The notes below the pieces were generated by a model. It did no database searches. It was given only the letters and a program-made list of their open reading frames with translations, and was not told where the DNA came from. From Butyrivibrio sp. (GTDB taxonomy: Bacteria > Bacillota > Clostridia > Lachnospirales > Lachnospiraceae), in assembly GCA_017615275.1 (NCBI GenBank), contig JAGAAO010000035.1, forward strand, positions 1 through 64,000: a stretch of DNA of 64,000 bases, in the 5' to 3' direction. The position numbers were made by a program, and so were the translations under genes. Below are positions 56,710 to 64,000 of this stretch, in pieces; positions within the stretch are counted from its first letter, which is position 1, and every line of letters begins with the position of its first letter.

Positions 56710-57786
56710 ATGGAAATGACACTTCGCTGGTACGGCAGCAAATATGACACTGTAAAATTGTGGCAGATCAGACAGGTTCCCGGGGTAAAGGGAGTTATCA
56801 CAACTCTTTACAACAAGCAGGCAGGGGAACTCTGGGAGCAGGATGAGATCAAGGCTTTAAAGAATGAGGTTGCAGCTGAGGATATGACAATTGCAGGTAT
56901 CGAGTCTGTTAACGTTTCAGACGCGATCAAGGCAGCAACACCTGATAGAGATAAGCATATAGACAACTACATCAAGACTCTTGAGAATCTTGGAAAAGAA
57001 GATATCCACATGGTATGCTACAACTTCATGCCTGTTTTTGACTGGACAAGAAGTGAGCTTGCAAGAAAGAGACCCGACGGATCTACAGTTCTCGCATATA
57101 CACAGGAAGCTATCGATGCTATCAATCCTGAGAAGATGTTCGAGACACTTGCAGGTGATACAAACGGATCAGTTATGCCCGGTTGGGAGCCTGAGCGTAT
57201 GGAGCATGTTAAGGAACTCTTTGAGCTCTACAAGGGAATCGATGAGGAGAAGCTTTTCGAGAACATCGTTTACTTCTTGAAGGCAATCATGCCTGTATGT
57301 AACAAATACGATATCAAGATGGCTATCCATCCCGATGATCCTGCATGGTCTGTATTCGGACTTCCCAGAATCATCAACAATGAAAAGAATATTTTGAAAC
57401 TTATGAAGGCAGTTGACGACGTACACAACGGTGTTACATTCTGCTCAGGTTCTTACGGCACAAGCCTTGAGAATGATCTTCCTCATATGATCAGAGCACT
57501 TGAGGGCAGAATTCACTTTGCACACGTTCGTAACCTTAAATTCATTTCTCCTACAAACTTCGAAGAGTCAGCACATCTTTCATCTGACGGAACATTCGAT
57601 ATGTACGAGATAGTTAAGGCTCTTTATGAGACAGGATTTGACGGACCTATCCGTCCCGACCACGGAAGAATGATCTGGGGAGAAGTAGCAATGCCCGGAT
57701 ACGGTCTTTATGACAGAGCTCTCGGAGCAACATACATCAACGGTCTCTGGGAGGCTATTGAGAAGTCACATCAGCGTGGTATCTAA
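56710..57786 (+). CDS. uxuA: Mannonate dehydratase
   Basis: A 358-residue enzyme that converts D-mannonate to 2-keto-3-deoxygluconate in hexuronate breakdown. Hallmarks are MEMTLRWYGSKYDTVKLWQI, MVCYNFMPVFDWTRSEL, MAIHPDDPAWSVFGLPRI (metal His/Asp), TFCSGSYG and IRPDHGRMIWGE, typical of the Mn2+ TIM-barrel UxuA. GGGAGAG is the ribosome site. uxuB follows after 71 bp; a stem GAAACG/CGTTTC lies between. In a rumen-type bacterium this serves pectin or xylan glucuronate use. Confidence 0.95.
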   Translation: MEMTLRWYGSKYDTVKLWQIRQVPGVKGVITTLYNKQAGELWEQDEIKALKNEVAAEDMTIAGIESVNVSDAIKAATPDRDKHIDNYIKTLENLGKEDIHMVCYNFMPVFDWTRSELARKRPDGSTVLAYTQEAIDAINPEKMFETLAGDTNGSVMPGWEPERMEHVKELFELYKGIDEEKLFENIVYFLKAIMPVCNKYDIKMAIHPDDPAWSVFGLPRIINNEKNILKLMKAVDDVHNGVTFCSGSYGTSLENDLPHMIRALEGRIHFAHVRNLKFISPTNFEESAHLSSDGTFDMYEIVKALYETGFDGPIRPDHGRMIWGEVAMPGYGLYDRALGATYINGLWEAIEKSHQRGI

Positions 57787-57857
57787 GGATTTCGCGCGGG
57801 AAACGATTTAATCAGCGTTTCACTAATAGTAGCTGATAAAGCGGAAAGGGTATATAA

Positions 57858-59477
57858 ATGAAATTAAATGCTAACAGTGTAGCAACAGACAGCTCCTGGA
57901 AGGAAAAAGGATATTATATTCCTACATTCAACAGTGAGGACATGATAAAGAAGACAGTTGAAGCACCTGAATGGGTACACTTCGGAGCAGGAAACATTTT
58001 CAGAGCTTTTCAGGCAAATCTCGCACAGAGAATGCTTGATGGCGGTATGAACGACAAGGGACTTACAGTAGTAGAGGGATTTGACTATGAGATCATCGAG
58101 AAGATGTACAGACCTCATGACAATCTTTCACTTCTTGTTACTCTTAAGGCTGACGGTTCTGTAGAGAAGTCAGTTATTGCCAGCATCGCTGAGTCATGCA
58201 TTCTTGATTCAAACGATGACAAGGAATTCAGCAGATTAAAAGAGATTTTCAGATGCGATTCTCTTCAGCTTGCTACTTTCACTATCACAGAGAAGGGATA
58301 TTCACTTGTAAATCCCGCAGGCGAGCTCCTTGCAGCAGTTAAGGACGACTTTGTAAACGGACCTTCCAAGCCTCAGAGCTATATCGGTAAGGTTGCATCT
58401 CTTCTTTATGAGAGATTCCTTGCAGGAGAGAAGAAGATCGCTATGGTGAGCACAGATAACTGCTCACACAACGGAGACAAGCTTTTTGATGCTGTTCACG
58501 CATTCGCAAAAGAGTGGGTGGCAAATGGCAAGGCAGAAGCAGGATTCGTTGCATATATCGAGGATGACAGCAAAGTCAGCTTCCCTTGGTCAATGATCGA
58601 TAAGATCACACCAAGACCTGATGATTCAGTTAATGAGATTCTTAAGAACGACGGCGTAGAAGAGCTTGAGCCTGTAGTTACATCCAAGAAGACTTGGGTT
58701 GCTCCTTTAGTAAACGCTGAGGAGAGCGAGTACCTTGTAATCGAGGACAAGTTCCCCAACGGAAGACCTGCTCTTGAGAAGGTTGGTGTTATCTTCACAG
58801 ATAAGGAGACAGTTGATAAGGTTGAGCGCATGAAGGTTTGCACATGCCTTAATCCTCTTCACACAGCACTTGCTGTATACGGATGCCTCCTTGGTTATGA
58901 CAAGATTTCAGAAGAGATGAAGGATGAGGAGCTTGTTAAGCTCGTTAAGACTATCGGATATGTAGAGGGACTTCCCGTTGTTACAGATCCCGGAGTTATC
59001 AAGCCTCAGGAATTCATTGATACAGTAGTAAATGTAAGAATACCTAACAAGTTTATGCCTGATACACCTCAGAGAATTGCAACAGATACATCACAGAAGC
59101 TTGCAATCAGATTTGGTGAGACAATAAAGGCTTACATGGCTTCAGATGAGCTCAATGTAGCTGATCTTAAGTGCATCCCTCTTGTACATGCAGGATGGCT
59201 TCGTTATCTCATGGGAGTAGATGACAACGGCAATAACTTTGAGCCCAGCCCCGATCCGCTTCTTGAGAAAGCTAAGGCTTATGTACAGGATATTAAGCTT
59301 GGTGGAGAGTATGACAAAGAGACTCTTAAGAATAAGGTTCTTCCTCTTCTTAAGGATGCAACGATCTTTGGAACAGATCTTGAAGCTGCAGGACTTTCAG
59401 ATATCATTATCGGATATTTCGAAGAGCTTATCGCAGGTACAGGTGCTGTAAGAGAGACTCTCAAAAAGCATGTTTGA
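57858..59477 (+). CDS. uxuB: Fructuronate reductase (mannitol dehydrogenase family)
   Basis: A 539-residue polyol dehydrogenase-type enzyme that reduces D-fructuronate to D-mannonate with NADH. The Rossmann start VHFGAGNIFRAFQANLAQRM fits FGxGxFHRAHQ, and the catalytic region is MKVCTCLNPLHTALAVYGCL (K-x4-N-x2-H), with IAMVSTDNCSHNGD also typical. AAAGGG precedes the ATG. With uxuA it forms an operon; uxaC, kdgK and kdgA are not in the window. Confidence 0.93.
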   Translation: MKLNANSVATDSSWKEKGYYIPTFNSEDMIKKTVEAPEWVHFGAGNIFRAFQANLAQRMLDGGMNDKGLTVVEGFDYEIIEKMYRPHDNLSLLVTLKADGSVEKSVIASIAESCILDSNDDKEFSRLKEIFRCDSLQLATFTITEKGYSLVNPAGELLAAVKDDFVNGPSKPQSYIGKVASLLYERFLAGEKKIAMVSTDNCSHNGDKLFDAVHAFAKEWVANGKAEAGFVAYIEDDSKVSFPWSMIDKITPRPDDSVNEILKNDGVEELEPVVTSKKTWVAPLVNAEESEYLVIEDKFPNGRPALEKVGVIFTDKETVDKVERMKVCTCLNPLHTALAVYGCLLGYDKISEEMKDEELVKLVKTIGYVEGLPVVTDPGVIKPQEFIDTVVNVRIPNKFMPDTPQRIATDTSQKLAIRFGETIKAYMASDELNVADLKCIPLVHAGWLRYLMGVDDNGNNFEPSPDPLLEKAKAYVQDIKLGGEYDKETLKNKVLPLLKDATIFGTDLEAAGLSDIIIGYFEELIAGTGAVRETLKKHV

Positions 59478-59515
59478 TAAATTATAATCGTTTATTGTTT
59501 AAAATACCCCATAGG

Positions 59516-59554
59516 AAAAGGCTGTCACGTGCATTTTGCATGTGGCAGCCTTTT
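59516..59554 (+). terminator. Terminator after uxuB
   Basis: AAAAGGCTGTCACGTGCA (59516-59533) pairs with TGCATGTGGCAGCCTTTT (59537-59554) almost perfectly; the right arm ends in four T. Confidence 0.85.
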
Positions 59555-59561
59555 AACATGT

Positions 59562-59613
59562 GATGCGCAACTCGCAAAGCGTCAGATAATTACTTTACAA
59601 TACCGCTTGCGCA
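59562..59613. repeat. Dispersed dyad repeat, copy B
   Basis: GATGCGCAACTCGC, then GATAATTACTTTACAATACC and CTTGCGC, matches copy A at 52921-52975. Here ATGCGCAA and TTGCGCAT form perfect 8-bp terminal inverted repeats. It lies in the gap between the uxuB terminator and the purA stop. Confidence 0.7.
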
Positions 59614-59626
59614 TTTATTCAATATA

Positions 59627-60925
59627 TCAGTTTTTCTTAAGAGCGCTCTTTCTGTAGATGATATCTGTTCTTGAAGGGCCGTTACTTACCATTGTGATGG
59701 GATAACCGATCTGTTCTTCGATGAACTCGATATACTTTCTGCAGTTCTCGGGAAGCTCTTCGTAGTTCTTGATTCCTCTGATCTCGCATTTCCATCCGGG
59801 AAGAGTCTTGTATACGGGCTTAGCCTTGTCAAGGAGGTAAGTTACAGGGAATTCTGTTGTAACTTCTCCGTCGATGTCATAGCCGACACATACAGGGATT
59901 TCATCAAGATAGCCGAGTACATCAAGTACAGTGAAAGCTACATCTGTTGTTCCCTGGAGTCTGCAGCCGTACTTACTTGCTACGCAGTCATACCAGCCTA
60001 CACGTCTGGGTCTTCCTGTTGTAGCACCGTATTCGCCGCCGTCTCCTCCGCGTCTTCTGAGTTCGTCAGCTTCATCGCCAAAGAGCTCTGATACGAAAGC
60101 ACCTGCTCCTACGGCTGAAGAGTAAGCTTTGGAAACTGTTACGATCTCTTTTATCTCATAAGGAGGAATACCTGCTCCGATTGCACCGTAAGCTGCAAGA
60201 GGAGAAGATGAAGTAACCATGGGGTAAATTCCGTGGTCGGGATCTTTCATGGTTCCGAGCTGTCCCTCCAAGAGGATTGTCTTTCCTTCTTTTATTGCAT
60301 TGTCGAGGTAGAGAGATACGTTTCCGATATAAGGTTTAACCTGTTCTCTCCAGTCAACAATCTGATTGAAAAGTGCTTCCTTGTCGATAGGCTCTGCATG
60401 ATAGAGATTAACAAGGATAACATCCTTGATCTGTGCGATTCTGTCGATCTTCTCTTTGATAACTTCGTCATCCTGGAAGAATTCGTTGATCTGCCAACCG
60501 ATCTTTGAATACTTATCTGAATAGAAAGGTGCGATTCCTGACTTTGTGGATCCGAATGACTTTCCGGCAAGTCTTGCCTCTTCGAGAGAGTCGAACTGCA
60601 CGTGATAAGGCATCATAACCTGTACTCTGTCTGAGATCATGATCTGAGGAGCTGGAACGCCCTTTGATGTGATCTCTTTGAGCTCATTCATGAATTTAGT
60701 GATATCGAAAGCGACACCGTTTCCGATGATGTTCATTATGTGCTGATGAAAAACACCTGAAGGCATTGTGTGAAGCGCGAACTTACCGTAGTCATTGACG
60801 ATTGTATGTCCCGCATTGGCACCGCCCTGGAAACGTATAACGACATCGGCTTTATCTGCCAGAGTGTCGGTGATCTTTCCTTTTCCTTCGTCGCCCCAGT
60901 TTGCACCTACGACTGCTTTAACCAT
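59627..60925 (-). CDS. purA: Adenylosuccinate synthetase
   Basis: A 432-residue enzyme joining IMP and aspartate with GTP in AMP synthesis. It opens VKAVVGANWGDEGKGKITD (GDEGKGK P-loop), then QGGANAGHTIVNDYGKFALH (catalytic His), GTMKDPDHGIYPMVTSSSP and TTGRPRRVGWYD (aspartate loop), all canonical. The start at 60925 has TAAGGAGGAACAG; the frame is open 30 bp further without a site. It stands alone on the minus strand, not in a purine cluster. Confidence 0.95.
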   Translation of the reverse strand: MVKAVVGANWGDEGKGKITDTLADKADVVIRFQGGANAGHTIVNDYGKFALHTMPSGVFHQHIMNIIGNGVAFDITKFMNELKEITSKGVPAPQIMISDRVQVMMPYHVQFDSLEEARLAGKSFGSTKSGIAPFYSDKYSKIGWQINEFFQDDEVIKEKIDRIAQIKDVILVNLYHAEPIDKEALFNQIVDWREQVKPYIGNVSLYLDNAIKEGKTILLEGQLGTMKDPDHGIYPMVTSSSPLAAYGAIGAGIPPYEIKEIVTVSKAYSSAVGAGAFVSELFGDEADELRRRGGDGGEYGATTGRPRRVGWYDCVASKYGCRLQGTTDVAFTVLDVLGYLDEIPVCVGYDIDGEVTTEFPVTYLLDKAKPVYKTLPGWKCEIRGIKNYEELPENCRKYIEFIEEQIGYPITMVSNGPSRTDIIYRKSALKKN

Positions 60926-61094
60926 TATCTGTTCCTCCTTACATAGAAAACACATTTATGTACATTTTTGAATTTTTCATAATTCATCTAATTGTATAAT
61001 ATAGGAATTGATGATATAAGTAAAATCAATATTTTTTATATTTGCCATAAGTATTACTTATTTTTCGAAATTTTATATAAAATTATACAGTTTT

Positions 61095-61123
61095 TTGACA
61101 CATTAATAACTAAAAAGCATAAA
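61095..61123 (+). promoter_or_regulatory. Promoter of the chemoreceptor gene
   Basis: TTGACA (61095-61100) and CATAAA (61118-61123) are 17 bp apart, about 50 bp before the start at 61172. The 246-bp purA/chemoreceptor spacer is otherwise AT-rich with no gene. Confidence 0.55.
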
Positions 61124-61171
61124 ATTAAACATATATCACTGTTGTGGTGTCGTCTATTATTGGAGGTCTGT

Positions 61172-62887
61172 ATGGAGAAAAAAAGAGACGCTGCCGGAAG
61201 TTTTGAACAGGACGAATTCAAAAATCTTTCAGTAGCCGGTAAGCTCAAAAAAGTTTTTGCAAAACTGAGAGCAAATCTTATTGTGATTTTCATTGTTATA
61301 ATTCTGATAGATATTGTCTCAATTTTTAATCTTAACAGTATCTATAAAATATACTATGAGCAGAATACGCAGCAGGGAGAGCTTAGGATAACCATCCAGG
61401 CGCTTGCCAAGTATTATCTGTGGGCATTAAATGCTGAGACGGACGACGACAGGGCGTCGCAGATGGAAGGCGCCGATGAGAAAATTGCGGAATTAAATGA
61501 AACTCTCGTTTTGCTTGGTAAAGTTTATAAGGGAGATCTGGCTAAGATTTCTCAGCATATTGCCGACATTGCCGCTGCGGGGGATACTCTGAACAGCATG
61601 TTTTCTTCGGGATCGAGCCATGAGGAGCTGTACGCTTACTATGTAAGCACTGTCAATGAAGCAATAAAGACGGTTGTAGTTGATTTAAAAGAGGTTGGAA
61701 TCGAGGCTAAGGATCAGGCGCAGAAAGCATACACCGCAGCTCTTACCATAGTTATAATGATCACGGTACTTACGGTGCTCGTTGTTATCTATGCTTTCCT
61801 GTATTCGGGAAAAGCAGGACAGACACTCGCAAGAAATATTCTGGAGCCTATCGAAGCTCTTTCCAAAGCGGCGGACGACATGGCGAAAGGTAAGATTGAG
61901 ATCAGAGTTCCGTCTTATTCGGAGGATGAGCTCGGTAAGCTTGCCAAAGACATTACGTATTCAACAGATGTTATAGAATCCATCGTAAAAGATATAAGTG
62001 AAACGCTCGACCGCATGTCTACAGGAGATTTTTCCTGTGGATCAAAGAATGAAAAGATATATATCGGAGATTATGTTCAGATCAGAGATGCGTTTAAGAA
62101 AATCTCGAAGAATCTGAGTTCGACGCTCCTTGAAGTTAAGAATTCCTCCGCGCGTGTATCAAGCGGAGCTATGAATATGTCGCAGGATGCAACGAGTCTT
62201 GCGGAAGGCTCGACCGATCAGGCAGCTGCGGTTCAGGAGCTTACGGCTTCTGTCAACTCTGTTAATGAGCAGACCAAACAGCTTGCCGACGTCGCTCAGA
62301 AGAGCCGTGACATGGCGGGAGAAGTTAAAGATAAGGCGGAGATCGGTGCAAGGAAGATGCATCTTGTTACCGACGCTATGACAAGAATTACGGAAGCTTC
62401 CGCAGAGATTGAGCAGGTTACGAACTCAATCGAAGAAATCGCAAATCAGACATCGCTTCTTGCTCTTAACGCATCCATAGAGGCTGCAAGAGCGGGAGAG
62501 ACGGGAAAAGGATTTGCGGTTGTTGCGGATCAGATAGGAAAGCTTGCGGATCAGTCCAGCGAAGCTGCCAAGAATACGCATCAGCTCATTGCCGATACGA
62601 GGGAAGAAATCGAGAACGGAAATGCCGTTGTTGCAGAGACAACAGAAGCGCTTGACGAGATGCAGCACAGCGTTGAAGAGATCACCGAGATGATTGAGAA
62701 TACAGGAAGTCTTGCCAAGATGCAGGCTCAGAGTATGGATGAGATCGACAGAGGAATCGAGATGATTTCGGGAGTAGTACAGAATAACTCGGAGACAGCC
62801 GAGAAATCCAGCGAAATATCAAGAGAACTCTCGGAGCAGTCGGAGAGTCTGAACGACCTGATCGGAAGATTTACGATCAGCAGATAA
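61172..62887 (+). CDS. Methyl-accepting chemotaxis protein
   Basis: A 571-residue receptor. An unusually polar 35-residue N-terminal tail is followed by segment 1 (about 36-55), a four-helix ligand domain (about 56-190), segment 2 (about 190-213), HAMP (about 215-275) and the signalling domain, whose hairpin tip reads SIEEIANQTSLLALNASIEA. It would signal through CheA/CheW to the flagella, implying a motile cell. TGGAGG (61161-61166) supports the start; the open frame back to 60992 is AT-rich non-coding sequence. Ligand unknown. Confidence 0.92.
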   Translation: MEKKRDAAGSFEQDEFKNLSVAGKLKKVFAKLRANLIVIFIVIILIDIVSIFNLNSIYKIYYEQNTQQGELRITIQALAKYYLWALNAETDDDRASQMEGADEKIAELNETLVLLGKVYKGDLAKISQHIADIAAAGDTLNSMFSSGSSHEELYAYYVSTVNEAIKTVVVDLKEVGIEAKDQAQKAYTAALTIVIMITVLTVLVVIYAFLYSGKAGQTLARNILEPIEALSKAADDMAKGKIEIRVPSYSEDELGKLAKDITYSTDVIESIVKDISETLDRMSTGDFSCGSKNEKIYIGDYVQIRDAFKKISKNLSSTLLEVKNSSARVSSGAMNMSQDATSLAEGSTDQAAAVQELTASVNSVNEQTKQLADVAQKSRDMAGEVKDKAEIGARKMHLVTDAMTRITEASAEIEQVTNSIEEIANQTSLLALNASIEAARAGETGKGFAVVADQIGKLADQSSEAAKNTHQLIADTREEIENGNAVVAETTEALDEMQHSVEEITEMIENTGSLAKMQAQSMDEIDRGIEMISGVVQNNSETAEKSSEISRELSEQSESLNDLIGRFTISR

Positions 62888-62913
62888 AATATAACAAGTG
62901 CCAAATCCTGAAG

Positions 62914-62951
62914 GTCCTTTGCGTAGACACAGTCTGCGTGAGGGACTTTTT
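62914..62951 (+). terminator. Terminator after the chemoreceptor gene
   Basis: GTCCTTTGCGTAGAC (62914-62928) pairs with GTCTGCGTGAGGGAC (62932-62946) using several wobble pairs, then five T. Confidence 0.75.
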
Positions 62952-62955
62952 CATA

Positions 62956-62985
62956 TTAACAGGGAAAATTCTGTTATACTATAAT
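62956..62985 (+). promoter_or_regulatory. Promoter of the GH3 gene
   Basis: TTAACA (62956-62961) and consensus TATAAT (62980-62985) are 18 bp apart, just 26 bp before the GH3 start codon, so the leader is very short. Confidence 0.6.
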
Positions 62986-63010
62986 AAAAACATACTTGGG
63001 GTGCTGCTTT

Positions 63011-64000
63011 ATGAGAAGATCAATATCATGTTTAGCTATAGTACTTATCTTTTTCAGTCAGATTTTTATCACAGGTTTTGCACAAAATAATACAGGAGAT
63101 GTCGACGGTATCGTTTCTCGCATGTCGATGGACGAAAAGATATCTCAGATGATAATTCCGGCTGTCCGCACATGGAACGGACAGAATATGACGGATCTTA
63201 ATGCCGTGCCTGAACTTAAGGAAATACTCAGAAGACATCAGTATGGCGGCATTATTCTTTTTGGCACCAATATTACGGGAACGGAGCAGGTTACAAGACT
63301 GGTAAACAATCTCCAGGATAACAACATGCAGATAGATAACGTTTCAAGTCATATTCCTTATCTTACAGCAGTAGATGAGGAGGGTGGCAAAGTCATACGC
63401 TTAAATACCGGAACACGAATGACGGGAAACATGGCGATCGGGGCAACGGCGAATGCTGCACAGAATGCGCAAGATACAGGACTTATTATAGGAAAAGAAC
63501 TGTCGGCAGTAGGATTCAATGCGGATTTTGCGCCGAATATTGATGTGAACAATAACCCGGCAAATCCGGTAATCGGCACCAGATCTTTTTCCGACGATCC
63601 GGGACTTGTTGCAAAACTTGGAGTATCGTATGCGAAGGGACTTTCAAACAGCAATGTCATCGCAACTTACAAACATTACCCCGGACATGGCGATACCGGG
63701 ATAGACAGCCATATAGGAACACCTTCGGTTGCAAAGACATATGATGAACTTATGAAAACAGAGCTTGTGCCATTTAAGAATGCGATAAACAGTGGCGCTG
63801 ATATGATAATGACGGCTCATATAACATATCCGAAGATAGATGAAGAAGTGGTATTGGGCGACGGCAAAACAAAAGGTTTTTTCCCTGCAACGATGTCAAA
63901 GAAGATGGTGACGGGAATACTCAGGGGAGATCTTGGATTTAACGGAGTTGTTGTGACGGATTCTCTTGAAATGGAAGCTATCCGCAAGGCAAAGCTTGTT
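63011..64000 (+). CDS. Secreted glycoside hydrolase family 3 enzyme (3' end outside window)
   Basis: The first 330 codons of an exported hydrolase that continues past the window. A signal peptide covers residues 1-24 (hydrophobic SCLAIVLIFFSQIFITGFA). GH3 motifs are VDEEGGKVIRL, the stretch IATYKHYPGHGDTGIDSH (NagZ-type His/Asp acid-base pair in the mobile loop) and the nucleophile in VVVTDSLEMEAI. The motifs fit beta-N-acetylhexosaminidase-type GH3 acting on peptidoglycan or chitin fragments. GGGGTG precedes ATG 63011. The frame is open to the last base. Confidence 0.88.
   Translation, partial: MRRSISCLAIVLIFFSQIFITGFAQNNTGDVDGIVSRMSMDEKISQMIIPAVRTWNGQNMTDLNAVPELKEILRRHQYGGIILFGTNITGTEQVTRLVNNLQDNNMQIDNVSSHIPYLTAVDEEGGKVIRLNTGTRMTGNMAIGATANAAQNAQDTGLIIGKELSAVGFNADFAPNIDVNNNPANPVIGTRSFSDDPGLVAKLGVSYAKGLSNSNVIATYKHYPGHGDTGIDSHIGTPSVAKTYDELMKTELVPFKNAINSGADMIMTAHITYPKIDEEVVLGDGKTKGFFPATMSKKMVTGILRGDLGFNGVVVTDSLEMEAIRKAKLV

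Noticed and set aside
60992-61171. Upstream extension of the chemoreceptor reading frame
   Set aside because: The extra 60 codons are AT-rich spacer containing the TTGACA promoter, and the ribosome site TGGAGG supports the start at 61172.
1-64000. Insertion sequences, prophage, tRNA or rRNA genes
   Set aside because: I looked for transposase, integrase or structural phage genes and tRNA- or rRNA-like stretches and found none.

Overview
The window looks like a chromosomal segment of a low-GC anaerobic Firmicute, most likely Lachnospiraceae of the Butyrivibrio/Pseudobutyrivibrio kind. The evidence is AT-rich spacers, strong AGGAGG-type ribosome binding sites, dense gene packing with ATGA and TAATG overlaps, and typical clostridial families (LytTR/DUF3021/ABC-2, SdpR-SdpI, TraX, UxuAB, type III pantothenate kinase). 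I saw no rRNA, tRNA, phage or transposase gene.

Layout. (1) 1-13.7 kb: about twenty short genes, all on the plus strand, for small-molecule chemistry: SDR, nitrilase, SGNH and alpha/beta hydrolases, HD and HAD phosphohydrolases, VOC, GNATs, a CAT-like acyltransferase, Nudix enzymes, a nucleoside phosphorylase, split chromate transporter halves and a HicAB toxin-antitoxin pair, mixed with gene remnants. (2) 13.9-17.3 kb: a TBADH-type alcohol dehydrogenase, a CobW GTPase, and a Ca/Na-type antiporter behind a yybP-ykoY (Mn2+) riboswitch. (3) 17.3-22.4 kb: a two-component system next to an FtsX-type ABC exporter. (4) 22.4-31.3 kb: a glycosyltransferase, a PD-(D/E)XK-like protein, a PlsC-like acyltransferase, KtrBA potassium uptake, an XRE membrane protein and SdpR/SdpI. 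(5) 31.3-39.0 kb: three zinc-ribbon membrane paralogues (one broken), membrane proteins, and a pantothenate/CoA locus (coaBC, an ECF S-component, coaX). (6) 39-48 kb: TraX, an ABC-2/LytTR/DUF3021 cassette, a DUF4342 protein with a second two-component system, and an IMPase. (7) 48-64 kb: carB, a FNT channel, an SPFH/RHH pair, NudC, an AraC regulator divergent from uxuAB, purA, a chemoreceptor and the start of a GH3 enzyme.

The most unusual content is non-coding. Three tandem arrays (12313-12616, 24311-24603, 53020-53295) have near-constant periods of 54, 63 and 54 bp. Each unit is a dyad: array-specific inverted arms (TTGACT/AGTCAA, TTTACGTGA/TTCACGTAAA, CAACAGG/CCTGTTG) around a similar purine-rich core (GAGAAAA, often followed by GATAT). 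A separate hairpin family at 30.06-30.22 kb and 40.04 kb keeps a 13-nt loop and a T-T mismatch while its arms change in compensating ways; the 40-kb copy looks like a recombinant of two of the others.

The second theme is gene erosion. At least six genes survive as a start codon with its ribosome binding site plus a few codons, several joined out of frame to what looks like the same gene's C-terminus. All functional calls are from sequence reading only; no database search was possible.
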